Of a DNA stretch of 64,000 nt, positions 28,225 through 37,567 are shown one piece after another; position 1 is the stretch's first letter; each line of letters begins with the position of its first letter. A program made the position numbers and the translations under genes. This DNA comes from Plesiomonas sp051652165 (GTDB taxonomy: Bacteria > Pseudomonadota > Gammaproteobacteria > Enterobacterales > CAMTGL01): contig NZ_JBOFTR010000008.1 of the NCBI RefSeq assembly GCF_051652165.1, forward strand, positions 1 through 64,000, written 5' to 3'. The notes beneath the pieces were generated by a model that was not told the DNA's origin, did not search any database, and saw only the letters and a list, made by a program, of their open reading frames with translations.

Positions 28225-28288
28225 CGTAATCGATTACGAAACGATATTTTGTGAATCAGCTCATGTTATAATCTCTTCACATTGCAAC
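28225..28288 (+). promoter_or_regulatory. Candidate deo operon control region
   Basis: Three elements lie close together. CGTAATCGATTACG (28225-28238) is a perfect 14-bp palindrome with a central CG, the style of LacI-family operators. TGTGA-ATCAGC-TCATG (28250-28265) resembles a CRP site. ATTGCAAC (28281-28288) matches the CytR half-site AATGCAAC at seven of eight positions. An extended -10 box TGTTATAAT occupies 28264-28272, overlapping the CRP-like site. In E. coli the deo promoter is controlled by CRP with CytR and DeoR; the assignment here is inferred. Confidence 0.45.
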
Positions 28289-28541
28289 TCTGTTAGCCGT
28301 GTTGTGAAATCAATGGGTAAGTACATGCAAACCGCTGGAATTTAACCCCTGGAAGAGAGTCAGGGGAGTGCGGTGAAAGGGATGTCAATTGGCGCTGTAT
28401 GGTACTGGTGTTTTTTAAGAGAAAATGGAGTATGTACGTTGCCAAGTCTTCAGGGAACCAAGTCCGCTCGCCAACGCTCGCAGTAATCGAAAAGCGTTCG
28501 ATACCCCACATGTTGAGTGATTTGTAGAGTTGGAGAGTTAT
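28289..28541 (+). other. Long leader of the deo operon
   Basis: If the extended -10 box at 28264-28272 is used, deoC mRNA has a leader of about 260 nt without a plausible gene. Small hairpins are visible: CCCCTG / CAGGGG (around 28347-28367) and ATCGAA / TTCGAT (around 28487-28503). No known riboswitch was recognised. Confidence 0.4.
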
Positions 28542-29315
28542 ATGACTGAGAATAAAATGTCTGCATTACGCGCACTAAACTTAATGGATTTAACGACACT
28601 CAATGACAATGATACCGATGAAAAAGTCATTGCTTTGTGTCGGCAAGCAAATAGCCCTGCAGGTCAGACTGCTGCGGTTTGTATCTATCCACGTTTTATT
28701 CCTATCGCCCGTAAAACCCTGCGCGAGCAAGGTACGCCGGAAATTAGTATCGCCACAGTAACTAACTTCCCGCACGGCAATGATGATATTGCTATTGCGG
28801 TGGCCGAAACACGTGCCGCGGTAGCATACGGTGCTGATGAAGTGGATGTGGTTTTCCCATATCGCGCACTGATGGCCGGTAATGCTCAAGTTGGCTTTGA
28901 TTTGGTGAAGGCATGTAAAGATGCCTGTGGCGCACATGTGCTGCTAAAAGTGATTATTGAAACCGGTGAGTTAAAAGAGGATACGTTGATCCGTCAGGCC
29001 TCTGAAATTGCTATTGATGCTGGTGCTGATTTTATTAAAACGTCAACCGGTAAAGTGCCCGTTAATGCCACGCTAGAATTTGCCCGTATTATGATGGAAG
29101 TGATCCGTGATAAGCAGGTTGCCGATCGTGTTGGCTTTAAACCTGCCGGTGGTGTACGCACGGCTGAAGAGGCTGCGCAGTATTTGGCTCTGGCGGCAGA
29201 GATTCTAGGTGAAACATGGGCAGATAAGCGCCATTTTCGTTTTGGTGCATCTAGCCTGTTGGCCAGCTTACTCAATACGCTGGGCCACGATGCAACCAGC
29301 AATAGCCAATATTGA
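28542..29315 (+). CDS. deoC: Deoxyribose-phosphate aldolase
   Basis: This 257-residue class I aldolase splits 2-deoxyribose-5-phosphate into glyceraldehyde-3-phosphate and acetaldehyde. The Schiff-base lysine is in FIKTSTGK, the proton-relay residues in GADEVDVVFP and VGFKPAGGVR, all intact. The frame extends to a TTG at 28530, but the ATG at 28542 has GGAG six bases upstream and matches the E. coli start. It is the first gene of deoC-deoA-deoB-deoD; deoA starts 30 bp later. Confidence 0.97.
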   Translation: MTENKMSALRALNLMDLTTLNDNDTDEKVIALCRQANSPAGQTAAVCIYPRFIPIARKTLREQGTPEISIATVTNFPHGNDDIAIAVAETRAAVAYGADEVDVVFPYRALMAGNAQVGFDLVKACKDACGAHVLLKVIIETGELKEDTLIRQASEIAIDAGADFIKTSTGKVPVNATLEFARIMMEVIRDKQVADRVGFKPAGGVRTAEEAAQYLALAAEILGETWADKRHFRFGASSLLASLLNTLGHDATSNSQY

Positions 29316-29345
29316 TTCACCGTAACCAATTTTGGGGAGTGAGTC

Positions 29346-30701
29346 ATGTTCTTACCGCAAGAGATTATCCGTAAAAAGCGTGATGGCATTGCCTTGAGCA
29401 ATGCAGAAATTCGTTTTTTTATTCAGGGTATTGCTAATAACCGCATTACAGAAGGGCAAATTGCAGCTTTGGCGATGGCTATCTATTTTAATGATATGAC
29501 CATGGATGAGCAAGTTGCACTGACTTTAGCGATGCGTGATTCAGGTATGGTATTGCAGTGGGCTGATATGCACCTTAATGGGCCGATTGTGGATAAACAT
29601 TCGACCGGCGGTGTCGGTGATGTGACTTCACTTATGCTTGGCCCGATGATTGCTGCGTGTGGCGGATATGTACCGATGATCTCAGGGCGAGGGCTTGGAC
29701 ACACTGGCGGAACGCTTGATAAACTCGAAGCGATTCCCGGTTATAACATTCATCCTGACAATGCGCGTTTTCGTCAGATTACCCGTGATGTTGGTGTAGC
29801 CATTATTGGGCAGACCGGTGATCTTGCACCGGCTGATAAGCGGTTTTATGCCACGCGTGATATTACTGCCACAGTTGATTCGATTCCGCTCATTACTGCG
29901 TCTATTTTATCGAAAAAACTGGCTGCAGGTTTAGATGCCTTAGTGATGGATGTTAAAGTGGGCTCAGGTGCATTTATGCCAACGTATGAGGCTTCCGGGG
30001 CGCTGGCGCAATCTATTGTGGGTGTGGCTAACGGTGCTGGGTGTAAAACCACAGCACTGTTGACTGACATGAACCAAGTGCTGGCTTCACGCGCGGGTAA
30101 TGCGTTAGAAGTCCGTGAGGCGGTTGAGTTTTTGACTGGCCGTTATCGTAACCCTCGTTTGTATGCGGTAACAATGGCGCTATGCTCAGAGATGCTGCAA
30201 GTTTCTGGTTTAGCTACTGATGATGTTGATGCGCAAGCAAAACTCAATACGGTGTTAGATAATGGCAAGGCTGCTGAAGTTTTTGGCCGGATGATCGCTG
30301 AACTCGGTGGTCCAATCGATTTTATCGAATGCTACAATACTTATTTACCGCAAGCTTCGATTATCAAACCCGTTTATGCTTTAAACAGTGGATTTGTTGC
30401 TTCGATGGATACTCGTGCACTTGGTATGGCTATTGTAAGCATGGGGGGTGGTCGTCGTAGTGCAACAGATCTGATTGATTATAGTGTCGGGTTGAGCGAT
30501 ATATTGCCGCTTGGGGAAGCAGTAGATACATCTTGTCCGCTGGCAATGATCCATGCACGCACAGAATCAGACTGGCTAAGTGCAGCACATGCTGTGCAAG
30601 CTGCAATCCATATTGAACGCGATGCACCGGCAGCGATGCCGACCGTATATCGCCATGTTCGCGTAGACTCTCTTATTCTAAACAGAGGCCAGAATATATG
30701 A
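29346..30701 (+). CDS. deoA: Thymidine phosphorylase
   Basis: This 451-residue enzyme converts thymidine and phosphate to thymine and deoxyribose-1-phosphate. The pyrimidine-nucleoside phosphorylase signature with VDKHSTGGVGD near residue 80 is present, followed by the glycine-rich GHTGGTLDKLE and the C-terminal domain. The length agrees with E. coli DeoA (440) plus a slightly longer tail. The stop overlaps the deoB start by 4 bp, indicating coupled translation. Confidence 0.97.
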   Translation: MFLPQEIIRKKRDGIALSNAEIRFFIQGIANNRITEGQIAALAMAIYFNDMTMDEQVALTLAMRDSGMVLQWADMHLNGPIVDKHSTGGVGDVTSLMLGPMIAACGGYVPMISGRGLGHTGGTLDKLEAIPGYNIHPDNARFRQITRDVGVAIIGQTGDLAPADKRFYATRDITATVDSIPLITASILSKKLAAGLDALVMDVKVGSGAFMPTYEASGALAQSIVGVANGAGCKTTALLTDMNQVLASRAGNALEVREAVEFLTGRYRNPRLYAVTMALCSEMLQVSGLATDDVDAQAKLNTVLDNGKAAEVFGRMIAELGGPIDFIECYNTYLPQASIIKPVYALNSGFVASMDTRALGMAIVSMGGGRRSATDLIDYSVGLSDILPLGEAVDTSCPLAMIHARTESDWLSAAHAVQAAIHIERDAPAAMPTVYRHVRVDSLILNRGQNI

Positions 30702-31951
30702 AACGTGCCTTTATAATGGTGCTGGACTCATTCGGTATTGGTGCAGCAGAAGATGCTGTGAAATTTGGTGATGTAGGTGCAGATACACTGGGCCATATCG
30801 CACAGGCTTGTGCCAACGGCCAAGCAGATCGTGGCCGTAAAGGGCCGCTGACGTTGCCAAATCTTAGCCGTTTAGGGCTGGGGAAAGCAGCACAAGAGTC
30901 AACCGGTACATTCCCTGTTGGGCTTGATGAGCACGCTGAGATTATTGGGGCTTATGGCCACGCGGCCGAGCTGTCATCAGGGAAAGATACGCCATCAGGC
31001 CACTGGGAAATTGCTGGTGTGCCTGTGTTGTTTGATTGGGGGTATTTCTCTGATCATGACAACAGCTTTCCTGCTGAGTTGTTAGAGAAAATTGTTACCC
31101 GCGCTAAATTGCCCGGTTATCTGGGAAATTGCCACGCTTCGGGTACACAAATTCTTGATGAGCTAGGCGAAGAGCACATGAAAACCGGCAAGCCGATTTT
31201 CTATACCTCTGCCGACTCTGTGTTCCAGATTGCCTGTCATGAAGAGACCTACGGGTTAGATAACCTGTACGCTCTGTGCAAAATCGTGCGTGAAGAGTTG
31301 GAAGGCTATAACATTGGCCGTGTGATTGCGCGCCCATTCCTCGGTAATAAACCGGGTGAATTTCAGCGTACCGGCAACCGAAAAGATTTGGCCGTTGAAC
31401 CGCCAGCAATCACAGTGCTGCAAAAACTGGTTGAAGAGAAACATGGCCAGGTAGTGTCGGTAGGTAAGATTGCTGATATTTACGCACACGTGGGTATCAC
31501 CAAAAAAGTGAAAGCGACCGGTATTGATGCGCTGTTTGATGCCACGCTTGAAGAGATGAAACTGGCTGGTGATAACACCATTGTGTTCACCAACTTTGTT
31601 GATTTTGACTCTTCATACGGTCATCGCCGTGATGTTGCTGGTTATGCTGCGGCATTGGAGCTGTTTGATCGCCGTTTACCGGAAATGCTCTCGCTGGTGG
31701 GTGAAGATGATATTTTGATCTTAACTGCTGATCACGGTTGTGATCCAACATGGCCGGGCTCTGATCATACGCGCGAGCACATTCCAGTGCTGGTGTATGG
31801 CCCCAAAATTACTGCCGGTTCATTGGGTTGCCGAAAAACCTTTGCGGATATTGGGCAGACGCTGGCCGCCTATTTTGGAACATCGGCAATGGATTTTGGT
31901 ATGCCAATGTTCTATCAAGATAAGTTAATTGAACCTGATAATAGTCGATAA
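30698..31951 (+). CDS. deoB: Phosphopentomutase
   Basis: This 417-residue Mn-dependent enzyme interconverts (deoxy)ribose-1- and -5-phosphates, linking the phosphorylases to DeoC. Alkaline-phosphatase-fold metal ligands are visible in VLDSFGIGAAED at the N-terminus and in LTADHGCDPTWPGSDHTREH near the C-terminus. It starts inside the deoA stop (ATGA). About 100 bp lie between it and deoD. Confidence 0.97.
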   Translation: MKRAFIMVLDSFGIGAAEDAVKFGDVGADTLGHIAQACANGQADRGRKGPLTLPNLSRLGLGKAAQESTGTFPVGLDEHAEIIGAYGHAAELSSGKDTPSGHWEIAGVPVLFDWGYFSDHDNSFPAELLEKIVTRAKLPGYLGNCHASGTQILDELGEEHMKTGKPIFYTSADSVFQIACHEETYGLDNLYALCKIVREELEGYNIGRVIARPFLGNKPGEFQRTGNRKDLAVEPPAITVLQKLVEEKHGQVVSVGKIADIYAHVGITKKVKATGIDALFDATLEEMKLAGDNTIVFTNFVDFDSSYGHRRDVAGYAAALELFDRRLPEMLSLVGEDDILILTADHGCDPTWPGSDHTREHIPVLVYGPKITAGSLGCRKTFADIGQTLAAYFGTSAMDFGMPMFYQDKLIEPDNSR

Positions 31952-32052
31952 TTAGCGGATTGTTCTCTATTCGTGTACGATCTTTGATGTTTGCTGATCT
32001 TGTTGATTCAATTATTGATCAACAGAAATAACCGATAAAGGAATCGATAACC

Positions 32053-32772
32053 ATGGCTACTCCGCATATTAATGCTGAAAACGGTGCATTTGCTGATGTT
32101 GTTTTGATGCCGGGCGATCCGCTACGTGCAAAATACATCGCAGAAACCTTTTTGCAAGATGCAGTCGAAGTCACTAACGTGCGCAGCATGCTGGGTTTTA
32201 CTGGCACTTATAAAGGTCGTAAAGTTTCGGTAATGGGTCATGGTATGGGGATTCCATCCTGCTCTATTTATGCTAAAGAGCTGATTACCGAGTACGGCGT
32301 GAAGAAAATTATTCGTGTCGGTTCATGCGGTGCGGTGAGCACCGATGTGAAACTGCGTGAAGTGATCATCGGTATGGGGGCTTGTACTGACTCTAAAGTG
32401 AACCGTATGCGCTTTAAAGATCACGATTTCTCTGCAATCGCTGATTTTGACATGGTGCGCAATGCCGTTGATGCAGCAAAAGCGCGCGGTACTAAAGTGC
32501 GTGTTGGTAACATCTTCTCAGCAGACCTGTTCTATACGCCAGATCCAAGCATGTTTGATGTGATGGAAAAATACGGTGTTCTGGGTGTTGAGATGGAGGC
32601 GGCCGGTATTTATGGTGTCGCGGCAGAGTTTGGTGCTAAAGCACTGACTATTTGCACCGTTTCTGACCATATTCGTACACATGAGCAGACATCAGCCGAA
32701 GAGCGTCAGCTTACATTTAATGACATGATTGAAATTGCGCTTGAATCTGTGTTGTTAGGCGATCAAGCATAA
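32053..32772 (+). CDS. deoD: Purine nucleoside phosphorylase DeoD
   Basis: This 239-residue enzyme cleaves purine (deoxy)nucleosides by phosphorolysis and is expected to be a hexamer like the E. coli protein. The phosphate loop MPGDPLRAKYIAE and the family signature around GHGMGIPSCSIY are present; the catalytic Asp is in TVSDHI. It completes the deo operon and ends at a very strong hairpin shared with the convergent ytjB gene. Confidence 0.97.
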   Translation: MATPHINAENGAFADVVLMPGDPLRAKYIAETFLQDAVEVTNVRSMLGFTGTYKGRKVSVMGHGMGIPSCSIYAKELITEYGVKKIIRVGSCGAVSTDVKLREVIIGMGACTDSKVNRMRFKDHDFSAIADFDMVRNAVDAAKARGTKVRVGNIFSADLFYTPDPSMFDVMEKYGVLGVEMEAAGIYGVAAEFGAKALTICTVSDHIRTHEQTSAEERQLTFNDMIEIALESVLLGDQA

Positions 32773-32876
32773 GTACTATTTTATTTGCACGATTGAATGG
32801 TCAGCCGTTTTTGGTTTTTCTGTTAGATAAGTAACGGCAGATAAATGCGTTACCGCAGATAAAGATGAAACGATAA

Positions 32877-32926
32877 GGCACAAAAAGAAAAAGCGATGAG
32901 TATTCATCGCTTTTTCTTTTTGTGCC
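32877..32926. terminator. Bidirectional terminator between deoD and ytjB
   Basis: A perfect 23-bp inverted repeat (32877-32899 and 32904-32926) with a GTAT loop contains A-rich and T-rich outer arms, so either strand ends in a T tract. It serves deoD on the plus strand and ytjB on the minus strand, whose stop codon is 2 bp away. Confidence 0.93.
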
Positions 32927-32928
32927 GT

Positions 32929-33750
32929 TTAACGACGATAGTGTGTTTTGCGAGCTGGTATTCGGCGGCGGCGACGTTGTTTTAACTTGGCATGTGTGGT
33001 GCTGAGTTCACTGTCTAACGCGGATGTACCACAGAGATTTGTGCTGCTGTTGTCAGAGGCGCGATTCGCTAAGAGAAGATGCGGTGGTGAGCTTGGTATA
33101 CTTGGCGTAGAGACGGGCAGTTTGATCTCTGTGGCTGATTTCGATAAACGAGGAAAGCCTGTTATACGTTGGCTATCTGTGATTAGCGAACGATCTTTGA
33201 ACAACGTATGGGTAATAACAATGCCAATAAGTAATGCACTCAAGAGCATCAATCGAATCATATTGGTCGTATTATCAATGAGCTGATCGTCGGTTGACTG
33301 CACATGTGTATCAAGGGTCAGACGCAGAAAACCAAGCGGAGTATTATTTTCTGAAATAATCTCTACCATCTGGCGATTTAACATCGCACGCCGCTGTGAG
33401 CCGTCGAGCCCAAGTCTATCTCTGACGTGGGTGGTATCACCTGAATGTGCGATCAGTGCGCCATCCATGCGATAAACACTGGCATCTAAAATACGAGCCT
33501 CTTGTGTCAGCTTATCAAGTTGTTGTGCAATCAGATCCGATCCATCATCCATTTTTAATAATGGAAATAACCCAATAGCGACTTGTCGCGTTAGTATACG
33601 AGCAAGCTGATCCACTTGATCAGAGCGTACAGCTTGTGCATTTAACCCCAGTATACTGGCCGTTTGCAGTAAAAAGAGAAAAAGGCACAGACTCGTGATA
33701 GTGATAAGCAAAGTACGTAGATGGTATTTAATCAGCTTTATTATTGGCAT
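32929..33750 (-). CDS. ytjB: SMP/YtjB membrane protein
   Basis: This 273-residue protein resembles E. coli Smp (YtjB): an N-terminal membrane helix (LLITITSLCLFLFLL), a periplasmic domain with ILDASVYRMDGALIAHSGD and PLGFLRLTLDTHVQSTDDQ, and a second helix near residue 165-185. It is divergent from serB, as in E. coli. The C-terminal cytoplasmic tail is about 60 residues longer than in E. coli and ends in a very basic stretch (KQRRRRRIPARK). The start is uncertain: ATG at 33756 and GTG at 33777 are alternatives. Function is unknown. Confidence 0.85.
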   Translation of the reverse strand: MPIIKLIKYHLRTLLITITSLCLFLFLLQTASILGLNAQAVRSDQVDQLARILTRQVAIGLFPLLKMDDGSDLIAQQLDKLTQEARILDASVYRMDGALIAHSGDTTHVRDRLGLDGSQRRAMLNRQMVEIISENNTPLGFLRLTLDTHVQSTDDQLIDNTTNMIRLMLLSALLIGIVITHTLFKDRSLITDSQRITGFPRLSKSATEIKLPVSTPSIPSSPPHLLLANRASDNSSTNLCGTSALDSELSTTHAKLKQRRRRRIPARKTHYRR

Positions 33751-33964
33751 GACCATTAACTCAGTGGCAGTGTGCACAGCACTAAAAAGAGCCCCTAAAA
33801 TAGGGAAGTATCAGTATTGATGCTCTGGCAGTAATAACGTGTTGTTCATGGCGTTATTTTCTCTATATCGTCAGTATTATCTCTTCGGTGGAGAGTCAGT
33901 TGCCAGCCTACCTTTTAATAGGATAATTTAGACTCGCCATTCACTATTAGCAGGATGCGTTAAA

Positions 33965-34942
33965 ATGCTTATTAAGGATTATGATTTTACCCAATTGCCT
34001 TCATGTCTCTCTGAGTGGTCATGTTTTCCCTTATTGTTACAAGGTCATGAATCTGTTTCCTGTGATTATACCTTGGGAGAGGGCGAATGGCTGCTATATG
34101 GTAAAAATTTAGACAAATCTGTGTTGGCCGCTTACCTATTGCAACTCAATAGGCCTGTCGTGATTCAAAAAGCGTGGCATGTGGAAGAGTACCAAATTGT
34201 TCAGTTTGCAGGCCAATATTTAGCGCATGCTGCGCAGCTTGCCGATCAATTTAAATTAGATACTGCCAGATTGCATATGTTGCCTTCATTGCATACCCCC
34301 GGTTTATTGGTGATGGATATGGATTCCACCGCTATCCAGATTGAGTGCATTGATGAGATAGCTACACTTGCCGGAACTGGCCCGCAAGTGGCTGAGGTTA
34401 CCGAGCGTGCAATGCGTGGCGAGCTGGATTTCGCTCAAAGTCTGCGTCAGCGTGTGGCAACCTTGCGTGGTGCGCCTCACCAAATTTTGGAACACGTATT
34501 AGCAGATTTACCGCTGATGCCGGGGCTCACCGCACTGGTACAGCAGTTACAAAACTGTGGGTGGCAAGTGGCGATTGCTTCAGGAGGCTTTACCTATTTT
34601 GCTGAACATCTGCAGCGTCAGTTGGGGTTGTGCCATGTTGAAGCTAATGTTCTGGGTATCAGTGATAATCTGCTGACCGGTGAAGTTGAAGGGCGTATTG
34701 TGGATGCAGAACGTAAAGCAACAGTGCTGTGTGAATTAGCCGAACGGTATCAGATCCCACTCACCAATACGGTGGGTATCGGTGATGGTGCAAACGATCT
34801 GAAAATGTTACATGCGGCTGGATTAGGCATTGCCTTTCATGCCAAACCAACGGTACAGGCACAAGCGCAAGTGGTGATCCGCCATGCCGATTTGCTAGGG
34901 GTATTGTGCATTTTATCTGCCAGTATCGGGCACAGCTTATAG
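33965..34942 (+). CDS. serB: Phosphoserine phosphatase
   Basis: This 325-residue HAD-family enzyme performs the last step of serine synthesis. The nucleophile loop VMDMDSTAIQ has Asp118 and Asp120, with the later Ser/Lys motifs and GIGDGANDLKML completing the HAD set. About 100 residues of N-terminal ACT-like domain precede it, as in E. coli SerB. Its last 6 bp overlap the convergent PilZ gene. Confidence 0.96.
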   Translation: MLIKDYDFTQLPSCLSEWSCFPLLLQGHESVSCDYTLGEGEWLLYGKNLDKSVLAAYLLQLNRPVVIQKAWHVEEYQIVQFAGQYLAHAAQLADQFKLDTARLHMLPSLHTPGLLVMDMDSTAIQIECIDEIATLAGTGPQVAEVTERAMRGELDFAQSLRQRVATLRGAPHQILEHVLADLPLMPGLTALVQQLQNCGWQVAIASGGFTYFAEHLQRQLGLCHVEANVLGISDNLLTGEVEGRIVDAERKATVLCELAERYQIPLTNTVGIGDGANDLKMLHAAGLGIAFHAKPTVQAQAQVVIRHADLLGVLCILSASIGHSL

Positions 34943-37351
34943 CATTTCAGTTAAGGTTTCGATAGCTATCCGGCGCTGCTCAGACTCGACCCTTAGCAGA
35001 ACTTCTTCAGTACAATCAGTTAGCTCTATCATCGCAGTCAGAGCGAGCAGCTCTTGTTCGAGCATTTTTGCTTGGCTTAGATTGGCTTTAATCAGTTGTT
35101 CAAAATCGCGTAGCAAATTAGGGTGCAGTGTATTGCGTTTATAGCGGGTGAGTTGAAAACGTAGCGCAATAAACTCCCCTTGTTGTTTGGCTTGTTGAAT
35201 AAAGGCCATCAACGCATTTTTATCGTTTAATTCTGTATCGAGTTTTTTATCTTGCAATTGGTATTGCCATTTCTCTTGATGGAGTGAGAGATAAATTTTA
35301 TGTTCGGTGGGATGAGAACGAAAAGGCTCATTCAGTGGTCGTATTACTAATTGTGACCAGTACACATCGAGCAGTGCGAGCAGCAAAGTATCCGTTTGCC
35401 CTTGTCCTAACCGACGGTTAAGCGTATAAGTTGCCGGAGTCATCCCGATGGCTGTTGGGCGGTAAATATGCCCGTCTTGCACCACAAAAATCGGTATACT
35501 AGCCAGATGCGGTACAGTAATTTGGCGGAAAATATCAATAATCTCAGGCAGTGTTTGCTGTTCAACATCCTCTTGTAAACTTTTTAAATTAGCCGCGATG
35601 AGCCGCTGGATAAATTGCACACCCGTGTGTGCAACATGAGGCTCTGTTGCAGTAAGAACCAGTTGGTCTTGTTCGGCATTGATATATAACACCTGATACG
35701 GCAAGGTGTGCAGGGCAATATGTTTATCCAAAACTTGCCAGGCTGGAAAGTGCAACAATAGCACCTGATTTCGTTTTATATTTAATGGTTTCCCAAGCAC
35801 GATACGTAATCCAACCGCTGAAAAATCCACAGTATAGCCAATCGTTGTACGCTGATCTGAGCTGGTAACATGCACCTCAGTTTGGTAGCGATAGCGGGGT
35901 GCGCGCCGGCGCTGCTCTTGCGACATGTTTACTTCAAATGTCGAGCTATAGGCACGGGGAAGGCAAAATACATTGAGTTGGTTGAGTGGTAAGTTGGGCA
36001 GTGGCGTTTGCTGATAATCAGCTTGTATTGTGCAGCTACTTAAATCTTGCAATAACACCAAATAGCGTAACTCGTTGAGTTGATGCTCTGTAATAAGGCG
36101 TTGTTGTTCTGGGTGTGGGCTAAAATCATCAGCACTCAATGGGCGGATAATCAACCGTTGCACCCGAAAGCTAGGGCGGTGTGCACCAACGTGCCAAAAG
36201 AGTTCCCGCTGTTCAGCCTGAGTTAGCTCAGTACTCATAGCACAATAAAAATAGGTACGCCCGTTCTGCCGATGAATAAAGCTATACAGCAGTGATTTCA
36301 CACACGATACCCCAGGTGGGCAGATACGTTGTAGGCGTTCAGGTGTAAAAAATTGCCCCAATACCGGTTGGTAGTTTTCATCATGCCAATATTGGTAACT
36401 TTCACGGTTATTTTGTGAAAGCAGCGCATAGACAGTACCTTGTTGGCTGATGAGCAGTGGCAGTGTTGCAGTGGCATTTAAATAAGATTGTTCGAGCCCG
36501 CGCAGATGTAACTGTGTCAGCAGACCATCAACATTCAAGCGTACTTTTTTACTGCCACTGCGTGCTAACGCACTCATCAAACGATGCAGTGCTGGATTCG
36601 GTTCACTAATATGTAGGCGCAACAATTGGCGTTGATCTTGACGATCAATGCCCACAAGTAAGTAGTTTAATCCACGTTCCAGAGTGGGTTGTTCGAGTTT
36701 TTCACCCAATGCGTTGAACTGAATGGTAAATTCTTGACCAAGTTTAAACGTTAGTGAATGCGGTACTCGGATACACAACCCTGCAAGCGAGATATCAACA
36801 GTAACACCGTGTGCGATTTGTTGTGTTTCATGACAAGTCACGACCACCTGACAATGATAATGCAGGCGCGCTTCATTGCGCATAAATTGATAGCCAAAAC
36901 GGGCGACAGTCACCTCTGTTGGCAGGTCTTTTTTGAGCTCAGGTTCAGAGGTAGGGGCTGCCTTTTGTGCTGTTTTTTCTAACAACGTCTGTTGACGCAT
37001 ATTACGGTAATTATTATTTGCCTGCATCACAGCATCGTACACACCTTGTGTATATACGTTTTGAAAGAGTGCGATTTGCTGTTGGAAAATATTCAGTGCA
37101 ACATCATCTAACCAATGAGTCAGACCATTGATTTGGTGTTCATGACAACGCCCATCAACGCGATTGCGCAGATCAAGTGGCCGATAACAAGGCGTATGTA
37201 ACTGGCGATAAGCCATTTTAATATGCAAACGCTCACTCGCACTACTTTGTGGTAGTAGTTTTTTCAGCAGAGGATCGAGCTCGGCATGCACTCCTAGAGG
37301 AATTAACTGCTGTAATATGTGGGCAAATTCATTGGGTAACGTGGTATGCAT
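34937..37351 (-). CDS. Large protein with two PilZ domains
   Basis: This 804-residue protein has two separate PilZ signatures for cyclic di-GMP binding: Arg158-xxx-Arg162 with DISLAG at 186, and Arg482-xxx-Arg486 with DFSAVG at 509. No membrane segment or enzymatic output domain is seen; long alpha-helical stretches flank both domains. A homologous gene lies between serB and radA in Vibrio (VC2344, called PlzC from memory). Intact RxxxR and D/NxSxxG in both copies suggest that both can bind ligand, but binding is not shown. The gene is convergent with serB, overlapping by 6 bp, and divergent from radA. E. coli has no gene here. Confidence 0.88.
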   Translation of the reverse strand: MHTTLPNEFAHILQQLIPLGVHAELDPLLKKLLPQSSASERLHIKMAYRQLHTPCYRPLDLRNRVDGRCHEHQINGLTHWLDDVALNIFQQQIALFQNVYTQGVYDAVMQANNNYRNMRQQTLLEKTAQKAAPTSEPELKKDLPTEVTVARFGYQFMRNEARLHYHCQVVVTCHETQQIAHGVTVDISLAGLCIRVPHSLTFKLGQEFTIQFNALGEKLEQPTLERGLNYLLVGIDRQDQRQLLRLHISEPNPALHRLMSALARSGSKKVRLNVDGLLTQLHLRGLEQSYLNATATLPLLISQQGTVYALLSQNNRESYQYWHDENYQPVLGQFFTPERLQRICPPGVSCVKSLLYSFIHRQNGRTYFYCAMSTELTQAEQRELFWHVGAHRPSFRVQRLIIRPLSADDFSPHPEQQRLITEHQLNELRYLVLLQDLSSCTIQADYQQTPLPNLPLNQLNVFCLPRAYSSTFEVNMSQEQRRRAPRYRYQTEVHVTSSDQRTTIGYTVDFSAVGLRIVLGKPLNIKRNQVLLLHFPAWQVLDKHIALHTLPYQVLYINAEQDQLVLTATEPHVAHTGVQFIQRLIAANLKSLQEDVEQQTLPEIIDIFRQITVPHLASIPIFVVQDGHIYRPTAIGMTPATYTLNRRLGQGQTDTLLLALLDVYWSQLVIRPLNEPFRSHPTEHKIYLSLHQEKWQYQLQDKKLDTELNDKNALMAFIQQAKQQGEFIALRFQLTRYKRNTLHPNLLRDFEQLIKANLSQAKMLEQELLALTAMIELTDCTEEVLLRVESEQRRIAIETLTEML

Positions 37352-37567
37352 AGGCCTTTTGCTGCGCTTAAAATAGAGATGCCGATGTTGTGAGCCTTGC
37401 AGACAACCAGAGTCAACAGCCAGACAACAAAAAATAACAATAAGGTTATCGGCATACCGTATAACAACATGATGAGATCGCCCAATTTTCGTATTAAATT
37501 TGCGATAAGGCGATAACTTTGAATATGACTTTAGGTCTTAATGACTGTTTCAAGAGAGTATTTTACC

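Noticed and set aside
37303..37485. 60-codon frame with a hydrophobic stretch upstream of the PilZ gene
   Set aside because: It overlaps the PilZ start in another frame and has no ribosome site.
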